From Sva-07 sp963743825 (GTDB lineage Bacteria > Actinomycetota > Acidimicrobiia > Acidimicrobiales > Ilumatobacteraceae), in assembly GCA_963743825.1 (NCBI GenBank), contig CAVURC010000014.1, positions 62,001 to 126,000 of the forward strand: DNA of 64,000 nucleotides, in the 5' to 3' direction. Under the pieces are notes generated by a model. That model was not told where the DNA came from, did no database searches, and saw nothing but the letters and a program-made list of their open reading frames with translations. Made by a program: the position numbers and the translations under genes. Position 1 is the stretch's first letter; each line of letters begins with the position of its first letter. Below are positions 42,972 to 49,702 of the stretch, in pieces.

Positions 42972-44659
42972 TCGACTCCGAAGAGATACGGATAGAGGGG
43001 CTGTCCACCCCGGTGCACCTCGACCGCAACGTCGCCGCGATGGTCGCGCAGCCACGCCCGGATGGCTTCGGTGGTCGAATCGATGGCGTCTCTTCCCGTG
43101 ATGACGGTCACGAGTTCGGCATCGTCTCCGACGATCCGGTCGAGCAGCGCCATCGATGCCGCGTCGACGCTCGATGCGACCGAGGCGATGCCGTCGCCGC
43201 GCACCAGTCCGATCCAGTCGCCCTCGGCCACCGGCCCGACCGGGCTCTTGCTGTCGCGTACTGCCTGGGTGACCTCGCCGGTGACGACGGACTCGGCGGC
43301 CTCCGCCATCTCGCCCGCAGTGTCGGAGGCGTCGGCCGACGGGTCGTACACGACGAGTGCGGCGAGGGCTTCGGGCATCGAGCGCGTCGGCACGACCACG
43401 ACGGTCTTGTCGGTCAATGCCCCGACCTGTTCGGCGACCGGGATGATGTTCTTGTTGTTCGGCAGGATCACGACCTGATCGGCATTGACCCGCTGCACCG
43501 ACTCGAGGAGTTCCGCTGTCGACGGATTCATCGTCTGGCCGCCGGTGACGACTCCCTGCACACCGAGTTGGGCGAACAACTCGACCAGACCGTCGCCCGA
43601 GCAGATCGCGACCACCGCGGTCGTCACCACCGGCAGGACGTCAGCGACCGGCGCATCGTGCGCCGTCGCGGCGAGTTCGGCCTCCCGCTTGGCATGTTCC
43701 TCGTCGACCTCCTCGAAGAGATCGGACACACGGATGGCCTTCGGTCGTCCGCCGAGGTCGAGCGCGACCTCGATCGCTGCGCCGATGTCGTTGGTGTGGA
43801 CATGGCAGTTCCACAGACCGTCGCCGCCGACGACCACGATCGAATCGCCGATCGCTCCCCATCCCGACTTGAAGTCGCGGATTCGTTCGTCGGCCAGGTC
43901 GAGGAAGTACATGACCTCGTACCGCTGCTCGCTCACGTCGAGTTCGCCTGGCGCCGCAGCGTGACGGTGCGCAACGGCGTCGAACGCTGCCCCGACCGCT
44001 CCCATGGTCCCGTCGTCGGGCTCTGCCACCGGGAGCGGTTCACCATCGACGACGTGGAGCACCGAGTCGAGCAACAACAAGAAGCCCGCTCCCCCGGCGT
44101 CGACGACCCCCGCATCCTTCAGCACCTGGAGTTGTTCCGGCGTGTTGTCGAGCGCGGTCCTGCCGCCGGCGCGCGCCGCGCGCACGACCTCGACGAGCGA
44201 CCCGCCCGCGTCGGCAGCGACCTTGGCTGCCTCGGCGCTCTCGCGGCACACCGTGAGGATCGTGCCCTCGATCGGCTTGAGCACCGCCTCGTACGCACCC
44301 GCGGCCGCGGCCTGCAGCGCTTCGGCGAACTTCGCGCCCTGCACGTCGGCCTGATGCTTGAGCGTGCCGGCGAAACCCCGCATGATCTGGCTGAGGATCA
44401 CTCCGCTGTTGCCACGCGCCCCCATGAGCGAGCCGTAGCTGATGGCATCGCAGGTTGCGTCGTGGTCGTCGTCGTCAGCCGCGTCCATCTCGGCGACCAC
44501 GGCATCGAGCGTGCGCGCCATGTTCGTTCCCGTGTCGCCGTCGGGAACGGGATAGACATTCAACCGATTGAGGCCGTGGGCGTGCTCGCGGACGGTGTCG
44601 CGAAAGGTTCTGACCGATTCGCGAAGGGCAGCGGTGTTCAACCGCTCCAGGGTGGGCAC
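42968..44659 (-). CDS. fakA: DAK2-domain fatty acid kinase FakA-like protein
   Basis: 563 residues from a GTG at 44659 (VPTLERLNTAALRESV); in-frame codons further upstream cross the rpmB leader. The N-terminal DhaL (DAK2) domain has NRLNVYPVPDGDTGTNMART, with the ADP/Mg Asp cluster, and MGARGNSGVILSQIMRGFAG. The middle and C-terminal domains (from PGELDVSEQRYEVMYFLDL) match YloV/FakA. With a DegV-type FakB it phosphorylates exogenous fatty acids, feeding PlsX/PlsY chemistry; no fakB is in the window. Confidence 0.88.
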   Translation of the reverse strand: MPTLERLNTAALRESVRTFRDTVREHAHGLNRLNVYPVPDGDTGTNMARTLDAVVAEMDAADDDDHDATCDAISYGSLMGARGNSGVILSQIMRGFAGTLKHQADVQGAKFAEALQAAAAGAYEAVLKPIEGTILTVCRESAEAAKVAADAGGSLVEVVRAARAGGRTALDNTPEQLQVLKDAGVVDAGGAGFLLLLDSVLHVVDGEPLPVAEPDDGTMGAVGAAFDAVAHRHAAAPGELDVSEQRYEVMYFLDLADERIRDFKSGWGAIGDSIVVVGGDGLWNCHVHTNDIGAAIEVALDLGGRPKAIRVSDLFEEVDEEHAKREAELAATAHDAPVADVLPVVTTAVVAICSGDGLVELFAQLGVQGVVTGGQTMNPSTAELLESVQRVNADQVVILPNNKNIIPVAEQVGALTDKTVVVVPTRSMPEALAALVVYDPSADASDTAGEMAEAAESVVTGEVTQAVRDSKSPVGPVAEGDWIGLVRGDGIASVASSVDAASMALLDRIVGDDAELVTVITGRDAIDSTTEAIRAWLRDHRGDVAVEVHRGGQPLYPYLFGVE

Positions 44660-44774
44660 GACCGGGGAGCTTATGAGGCGTCGACCCGACTTGACCGTTC
44701 GGCGTGGCGCCGACGGCGCGCCTTGGTAGCATTTCATGGCTGTCCCGGCAGGCGGAAACGTCGCGGGACGACAA

Positions 44775-44795
44775 ACGAGTCGTCTGACGACTCGT
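44775..44795 (+). promoter_or_regulatory. Leader hairpin upstream of rpmB
   Basis: Perfect nine-base arms ACGAGTCGT and ACGACTCGT with a CTG loop, 46 bases before the rpmB ATG, inside the 182-base spacer between fakA and rpmB. It may be an mRNA leader structure. A possible extended -10 element (TGGTAGCAT) lies upstream at about 44724; no good -35 could be assigned. Confidence 0.35.
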
Positions 44796-44841
44796 CCAAC
44801 GTGATCGAGCCGGGGTTCCCGGCGGCCCGCAGGAGAATCCA

Positions 44842-45033
44842 ATGGCATCGAAATGTGAAGTGTGTGGCAAGGGCCCGTCGTGGGGCATGTCGGTGTCCCA
44901 CTCGCATCGTCGCACCAAGCGTCGCTGGAACCCGAACATCCAGCGGGTCCGCGCTCAGGTCAACGGCGCAGCGAAGCGCGTCAACGTCTGCACCGGATGC
45001 ATCAAGTCCGGCAAGATCGTCAAGGCCGGCTGA
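44842..45033 (+). CDS. rpmB: 50S ribosomal protein L28
   Basis: 63 residues. ASKCEVCGKGPSWGMSVSHS and RRWNPNIQRVRAQVNGAAKR are standard L28; the cysteine pairs CEVC and CTGC mark the zinc-binding form. Preceded by an AGGAG ribosome site. Divergent from fakA as in other actinobacteria. Confidence 0.97.
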   Translation: MASKCEVCGKGPSWGMSVSHSHRRTKRRWNPNIQRVRAQVNGAAKRVNVCTGCIKSGKIVKAG

Positions 45034-45044
45034 GCCGACACGAC

Positions 45045-45266
45045 ATGCAGGGCGTCATCAAGGCCTACGACCCCGCAACGGGTGACGGACTCGTGATGTC
45101 CGACACCGATCTGAACGACTACGAACTCGCCGCGAACGCGCTGGAGGGTTCGATCTTCCGCATGCTGCGCCAGGGCCAGCGTGTGGTGTTCGAACTCGAC
45201 GATGTCGGCCAGGCCACGCGCCTGCGTCTCGGCTCCGAGGTCGACATGAAGACCCCCGGCGCCTGA
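45045..45266 (+). CDS. Cold-shock-domain-like small protein
   Basis: 73 residues, 11 bases after rpmB. MQGVIKAYDPATGDGLVMSD resembles strands 1-2 of a CSD (MxGxVKxFdxxkGfGFI), and FRMLRQGQRVVFELDDVGQA the later strands (F.L.eGqxVxFxv). The central aromatic RNP motifs are weak (GDGLVMSD in place of GFGFI), so nucleic-acid binding may be altered. The rpmB pairing suggests co-expression with ribosomal proteins. Confidence 0.75.
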   Translation: MQGVIKAYDPATGDGLVMSDTDLNDYELAANALEGSIFRMLRQGQRVVFELDDVGQATRLRLGSEVDMKTPGA

Positions 45267-45292
45267 GCGCGCCCCGCCCGATCTCGCGGCTG

Positions 45293-45324
45293 CCGGTCTT
45301 TGCGGACCCGACCCCGACAGACCG
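45293..45324. repeat. Interspersed inverted repeat, family C, copy 2
   Basis: CCGGTCTTTGCGGACCCGAC...GACAGACCG, the near-identical inverse of 11473-11506, with a shared upstream GCCCCGCCCG. It lies 26 bases after the cold-shock-like gene, before pckG. Confidence 0.75.
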
Positions 45325-45490
45325 AGCCGGACACCCTGATTCGTGACATTCGGCCCCCCGCTGTGTTTCGCCGAACGCCCGGCTGCGCCCTACGCTGGTG
45401 ACCAGTGATCGACATGCTCGCCTCAGTGCGCGTATTCGTGCACAACCCCCCACTGAACGCAACACCACGAACTCGACGAGGAGTCACGAG

Positions 45491-47287
45491 ATGAGCGGAA
45501 CCACGACCAACCAGCGCCTCACTGACTGGGTGTCCGAATGGGCGGCGGTGATGCAGCCGACCGACATCTACTGGTGCGACGGATCCGCCGACGAGTACGA
45601 GGACCTGTGCCGGCAACTGGTCGACTCCGGCACCTTCACCAAGCTCGACGACGCCAAGCGGCCGAACAGCTACTGGGCGCACTCCGATCCGGGCGACGTT
45701 GCGCGAGTCGAGGACCGCACCTACATCTGCGCAGCGAACGAGGACGACGCCGGCCCGAACAACAATTGGCGCGATCCGGCCGAGATGCGTGCGGAGATGA
45801 AGCAGCTGTACACGGGTTCGATGAAGGGCCGCACCATGTACGTCGTGCCGTTCTCGATGGGCCCGCTCGGCTCGCCGATCGCCCACATCGGTGTCCAGCT
45901 CACCGACTCGGCCTACGTCGCAGCCAACATGAGAATCATGACCCGGATGGGTCAGGGCGCGCTCGATGCCCTCGGCAACGACGACTGGGTGCCGTGCCTG
46001 CATTCCGTCGGGGCACCGCTCGCCGACGGCGCGACGGACGTACCGTGGCCGTGCGACGCCGAGAACAAGTACATCGTGCACTTCCCGGAGACCCGCGAGA
46101 TCTGGTCGTACGGATCCGGATACGGCGGCAACGCCCTGCTCGGCAAGAAGTGCTTCGCGCTGCGCATCGCCTCGGTGATGGCCCGCGACAACGGCTGGCT
46201 CGCCGAGCACATGCTGATCCTGAAGCTCACGAACCCCGAGGGCGAGTCGAAGTACATCGCCGGCGCATTCCCGTCAGCGTGCGGCAAGACCAACCTCGCC
46301 ATGCTCGTTCCGACGATTCCCGGTTGGAAGGCCGAGACCATCGGCGACGACATCTGCTGGATGAAGTTCGGCGACGACGGCCGGCTCTACGCCATCAATC
46401 CGGAAGCCGGCTTCTTCGGCGTTGCACCAGGCACGGGCTGGGACACCAACCACAACGCCATGGAGACCCTCTGGGGGAACTGCATCTACACCAACACGGC
46501 GCTCACCGACGACAACGACGTGTGGTGGGAGGGCATGACCGACACCGCCCCGGCTCGTGCGACCGACTGGAAGGGCAATGCCTGGAATCCGGAGATGGAG
46601 ACACCGGCCGCCCACCCCAACGCTCGTTTCACGGCGCCCGCAGCGCAGTGCCCGTCGATCGCTCCCGAATGGGAGAGTCCGACGGGGGTGCCGATCTCGG
46701 CGATCCTGTTCGGCGGTCGGCGTCGCACCACCGTTCCCCTCGTCACCGAGGCCAACAACTGGGAGCACGGCGTCTTCCTCGGCTCGATCATGGCGTCGGA
46801 GACCACCGCCGCAGCGCAGGGTGCTGTCGGCCAGCTCCGCTTCGACCCCATGGCGATGTTGCCGTTCTGCGGCTACAACTACGCCGACTACTTCGCCCAC
46901 TGGTTGGGTATGGAGAAGGCCACCGATCCGGCGAACCTCCCCAAGATCTTCTTCGTCAACTGGTTCCGTCGCGACGACGACGGCCGCTTCCTGTGGCCGG
47001 GCTACGGCGAGAACAGCCGCGTGCTCAAGTGGGTGTTCGAGCGGGTGAACGGTTCCACCGATGCGGTCGACACACCGATCGGCAAGCTCCCGACCAAGGC
47101 TGCCCTCGACACCGACGGCCTCGACATCGACGAGGCCGACCTCGACACGCTGCTCGCGGTCGATGTCGACGGCTGGCAGGCCGCCATCCCCCAGATCCGC
47201 GAGCATTACGCCGCCTTCGGCGACCGTCTCCCGGCGGCACTGCACGTCGAGGTCGACACCCTCGAGGCGAACCTCGCCGACGTCTGA
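45491..47287 (+). CDS. pckG: Phosphoenolpyruvate carboxykinase (GTP)
   Basis: 598 residues from ATG 45491 with GAGGAG-like site. Decarboxylates and phosphorylates oxaloacetate to PEP with GTP. IAGAFPSACGKTNLAMLVPT is the kinase P-loop with the redox-active Cys. ETIGDDICWMKFGDDGRL is kinase motif 2, YIVHFPETREIWSYGSGYGGNALLGKKC the substrate region, and NARFTAPAAQCPSIAPEWES with ISAILFGGRRRTTVPLV the nucleotide site. All key residues are present. The stop is followed immediately by a 22-base-pair palindrome. Single-gene unit by spacing. Confidence 0.97.
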   Translation: MSGTTTNQRLTDWVSEWAAVMQPTDIYWCDGSADEYEDLCRQLVDSGTFTKLDDAKRPNSYWAHSDPGDVARVEDRTYICAANEDDAGPNNNWRDPAEMRAEMKQLYTGSMKGRTMYVVPFSMGPLGSPIAHIGVQLTDSAYVAANMRIMTRMGQGALDALGNDDWVPCLHSVGAPLADGATDVPWPCDAENKYIVHFPETREIWSYGSGYGGNALLGKKCFALRIASVMARDNGWLAEHMLILKLTNPEGESKYIAGAFPSACGKTNLAMLVPTIPGWKAETIGDDICWMKFGDDGRLYAINPEAGFFGVAPGTGWDTNHNAMETLWGNCIYTNTALTDDNDVWWEGMTDTAPARATDWKGNAWNPEMETPAAHPNARFTAPAAQCPSIAPEWESPTGVPISAILFGGRRRTTVPLVTEANNWEHGVFLGSIMASETTAAAQGAVGQLRFDPMAMLPFCGYNYADYFAHWLGMEKATDPANLPKIFFVNWFRRDDDGRFLWPGYGENSRVLKWVFERVNGSTDAVDTPIGKLPTKAALDTDGLDIDEADLDTLLAVDVDGWQAAIPQIREHYAAFGDRLPAALHVEVDTLEANLADV

Positions 47288-47289
47288 CC

Positions 47290-47337
47290 GTTCTCGTGAA
47301 CTCGTTGCGGAACTATTCCGCAACGAGTTCACGAGAA
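47290..47337. repeat. Interspersed palindromic repeat, family A, copy 2
   Basis: Perfect 22-base arms TTCTCGTGAACTCGTTGCGG-AA and TT-CCGCAACGAGTTCACGAGAA around the loop CTA, starting 3 bases after the pckG stop. The first 28 bases are identical to copy 1 at 4549. This copy keeps both arms intact and is the better model of the element. A likely RNA end or stabilising hairpin. Confidence 0.9.
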
Positions 47338-47365
47338 TCACGAAGGTGAGCGATCGCCGACGCGC

Positions 47366-47395
47366 AACGGCCGGGACCCGAAGGCCCCGGCCGTT
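47366..47395. terminator. Hairpin between pckG and rpmA
   Basis: AACGGCCGGG and CCCCGGCCGTT arms around ACCCGAAGG-type loop, in the 136-base spacer between the convergent pckG and rpmA genes. Probably ends the rplU-rpmA transcript on the minus strand, or both. Confidence 0.55.
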
Positions 47396-47423
47396 GTCGG
47401 CGTTCAGTTGTGGTGGGACGATG

Positions 47424-47681
47424 TCAGGCGTCGGCGGTGATGACGCTGACCGACTTGCGGCCCTTCATCTGGCCGAATTCGACCGTACCGTCGACGAGGC
47501 TGAACAGCGTGTCGTCCTTGCCCTTGCCGACGTTCTTGCCGGGGTGGAACTTGGTGCCGCGTTGACGCACGATGATCGTGCCGGCGGTGATCGAGCTGCC
47601 GCCGAACGCCTTCACGCCGAGGCGCTGGGCGTTGGAATCGCGTCCGTTGCGGGTTGAACCGCCACCTTTTGTCTTTGACAT
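47424..47681 (-). CDS. rpmA: 50S ribosomal protein L27
   Basis: 85 residues. SKTKGGGSTRNGRDSNAQRL, GVKAFGGSSITAGTIIVRQR and GTKFHPGKNVGKGKDDTLFS are the L27 blocks. The N-terminus starts without a cleaved extension. 36 bases downstream of rplU. Confidence 0.97.
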   Translation of the reverse strand: MSKTKGGGSTRNGRDSNAQRLGVKAFGGSSITAGTIIVRQRGTKFHPGKNVGKGKDDTLFSLVDGTVEFGQMKGRKSVSVITADA

Positions 47682-47717
47682 GAGTGCTCTACTCCGTTCG
47701 AATCAGTGTGTCGGCAG

Positions 47718-48026
47718 TCAGACCGTGATCGAGGTGATCTCGACCAGGTGATACTTCTGACGATGGCCGTAGCGACGATGGTTGTTGGTGCGGCGTTTGA
47801 AGGTGTAGCCGTTGATCTTCGGGCCCTTGACCTGGCCGATGATCTTGCCGGTGACCGATGCGCCCTTGAGCTCATCCGGCGTCGCGAGAACGGTTGCTCC
47901 ATCGACCACCATGACGGGGGTCAGCGACACGTCGCTGCCCTCGTCGGCGTCGAGCAGTTCAACTCGTACCTGCTGGCCTTCGGCCACCTTTTCCTGCTTG
48001 CCGCCTGAGGCGATGACTGCGTACAT
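47718..48026 (-). CDS. rplU: 50S ribosomal protein L21
   Basis: 102 residues: MYAVIASGGKQEKVAEGQQV, VEKLDADEG-like VRVELLDADEGSDVSLTPVM, and FKRRTNNHRRYGHRQKYHLV near the end are L21 blocks. Operon rplU-rpmA is the norm; the usual upstream neighbour rne/rng is here separated by a metallo-hydrolase and a HesB-like gene. Confidence 0.97.
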   Translation of the reverse strand: MYAVIASGGKQEKVAEGQQVRVELLDADEGSDVSLTPVMVVDGATVLATPDELKGASVTGKIIGQVKGPKINGYTFKRRTNNHRRYGHRQKYHLVEITSITV

Positions 48027-48061
48027 AGCGTTAACCGAGGCTAGCGGTCAAACTCGCCGGC

Positions 48062-49324
48062 TCAACCCGCGACAGCCTCCGATTCCCTGGCGGCACCCGC
48101 AAAGATGCCCTTGGCCATCAACGAACTCTCCGCTGCCCGCCGAGTCCGGTAGATCAGGGCTCGAGATGCGTGCACGCCGGCATCCGTCGGTGCGGCCCAT
48201 CCGGCGAGATCGGCGAGGTGGCACGCGAGGCGGAGATCACCGAGGTCGGCAAGATGCGTCGCCCGTTCGATGAGCGCAGTCACTCCGCCCGCCAAGTCGG
48301 CGAGTTCGGTCGCCAACGCGGAATCAGGCGCCGGCTTCAGACGACTCGGCGCTCCGTCCCACCAACCACCGAACTGGCGCCAGATGTTCCGGACGACGAA
48401 CTCGGGCTCGTCGTAGAGCGGCCGGAGGTAGGGCTTGGCGAGGACGTCGTCGGGCACATGCACGCTGTGGACGATCGTGTCGAGCACCTCACCTGCGTTC
48501 ATCATGTCGACGACCTCGGCGACGAGACGTTCGAGTGCCGCAGCAATGTCGGTGAGCACCATCGCGATGCGGTCGCGGCCCTCGATCGGCAGGCCGTGGG
48601 CAGGCAGGAGCAGTTCCGGGCCACGCTCGGCCATCGCTCGAAGGGCGGCGGCCCATTCGATCGGATAGCGCTGGACCTTCTGCGGATTGCCGGCGTTCGG
48701 GAAGTTCCAGATGACGAAGTCGCCGGTGAAGAGCCACTTGCGCTCGGGGATCCAGCCCCACAGGTGATCGTCGGTCTCGCCGCGGGCGTGGTGGAGTTCG
48801 ATCGTGTGGTCGCCGACGGTCACGGAGTCGTGGTCGTCGACGACATGATCCGGGCGCAGCGTCGTTGCCGGAATGAACTCGGGCGTCGCGCCCATTCCGA
48901 AATCTCCACGTACACCACCGAACTGGCGGGCGTTGATGCGCACGTTCCAGTCGTTCGTGTAGGCGTAGCGGTCGAAGCGTTCGTCGACGTTGCGGTGGCC
49001 GACCACGGTCATGCGATCGAACGCTGCGGCGAAGTCGGGGCTCCCGCCGACGTGGTCGGCATGGCCGTGGGTGTACACGAGGTGGGTGACGGGCGTCGTG
49101 GTCCAGCCCTGGATGGCCGCGACGACGTCGGCGCCGGTTCGAGCGTGCGAGGCGTCGAACGCGACGAGCCCCTCGCCGGCGTCGAGCACGATGCTGTGGC
49201 TGAAGCTCTCGACGATCGCCAACCCGTCGGCCAACTCCGACAACTCGTTGGTGACCCGGTTGACCGGTTCGTCGACCACGCCCGAATCGATGACCCGGGA
49301 GGACAGTGCCAGGAGATCAGCCAT
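48062..49324 (-). CDS. Metallo-beta-lactamase-fold hydrolase, alkyl-sulfatase-like
   Basis: 420 residues. LVYTHGHADHVGGSPDFAAA has the HxHxDH metal motif, ELHHARGETDDHLWGWIPER the third His region, and WLFTGDFVIWNFPNAGNPQK the metal-bridging Asp block. A C-terminal helical part after LLLPAHGLPIEGRDRI (LVAEVVDMMNAGEVLDTIVH, PLYDEPEFVVRNIWRQFGGW, TALIERATHLADLGDLRLAC) is the alkyl-sulfatase dimerisation domain, which ends 'RxRAAE-S-MAKGIF'. Sulfate-ester or related hydrolysis is likely; the substrate is unknown. It ends 36 bases before the start of rplU. Confidence 0.85.
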   Translation of the reverse strand: MADLLALSSRVIDSGVVDEPVNRVTNELSELADGLAIVESFSHSIVLDAGEGLVAFDASHARTGADVVAAIQGWTTTPVTHLVYTHGHADHVGGSPDFAAAFDRMTVVGHRNVDERFDRYAYTNDWNVRINARQFGGVRGDFGMGATPEFIPATTLRPDHVVDDHDSVTVGDHTIELHHARGETDDHLWGWIPERKWLFTGDFVIWNFPNAGNPQKVQRYPIEWAAALRAMAERGPELLLPAHGLPIEGRDRIAMVLTDIAAALERLVAEVVDMMNAGEVLDTIVHSVHVPDDVLAKPYLRPLYDEPEFVVRNIWRQFGGWWDGAPSRLKPAPDSALATELADLAGGVTALIERATHLADLGDLRLACHLADLAGWAAPTDAGVHASRALIYRTRRAAESSLMAKGIFAGAARESEAVAG

Positions 49325-49345
49325 CCCCAGACCCTAGGCGGACGA

Positions 49346-49654
49346 TCAGATGGCGCACGTGTCGTCGGTGAGGCTGTCGGCGGCGCGGAATTCGACGGCG
49401 AGCGTCTTCGACAGACGACCTTTCGTGACCACTCGCATCGACTCGGCCATGCCGATCAGCGTGGGAGAAATCAAGATCTGGAACCGCTCGTGACGCAGCT
49501 TGCGGTACGGCGCCAGATTCTTGCCCTTGACGTTGGTGTCGACCGACACCTCGGCGACCTTGCCTCAACCGGTGGGACGGATGAAGTCGATCGACATCGT
49601 GCCGCCCTTGCGTTCCAGCAACGCCCCGGCCTCGTCGGTGATCTCGATCTGCAT
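49346..49654 (-). CDS. HesB/IscA-like protein with in-frame TGA: candidate selenoprotein
   Basis: 102 residues if the TGA at 49567-49565 is read through. The start MQIEITDEAGALLERKGGTM and the strand SIDFIRPTG lead to the TGA (codon 30). After it, GKVAEVSVDTNVKGKNLAPY, RFQILISPTLIGMAESMRVV and a C-terminal DDTCAI continue in the same frame with family-like sequence. In HesB/IscA proteins a Cys occupies the equivalent place (GGC-S-G) and another lies near the C-terminus. A HesB-like selenoprotein family is known, with Sec at this Cys. A stem-loop with GGTC apex begins 14 bases after the TGA (separate entry). Alternatives are a TGC-to-TGA sequence error or a pseudogene. Directly downstream of rng. 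Confidence 0.7.
49535..49550 (-). promoter_or_regulatory. Candidate bacterial SECIS stem-loop
   Basis: Read on the minus strand: GGTGTC-GGTC-GACACC, a six-base-pair stem with a GGTC loop, starting 14 bases after the TGA; the first loop G is the 21st base after it. Known bacterial SECIS elements lie just 3' of the UGA with a short stem and G-rich (GGU) apical loop; E. coli fdhF uses a GGUCU loop. The match was judged by eye and not folded. Confidence 0.45.
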
Positions 49655-49668
49655 GCGCTCAGGCTAAT

Positions 49669-49695
49669 GAGACGCGGGGTCTGACCCCGCGTCTC
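49669..49695. terminator. 13-bp palindrome after rng
   Basis: GAGACGCGGGGTC and GACCCCGCGTCTC meet around one base, and an outer AATGAGACG / CGTCTCATT repeat frames it. On the minus strand it lies between the rng stop (49703) and the HesB-like start (49654), so it may end or process the rng mRNA. Confidence 0.6.
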
Positions 49696-49702
49696 ACGCG
49701 TC

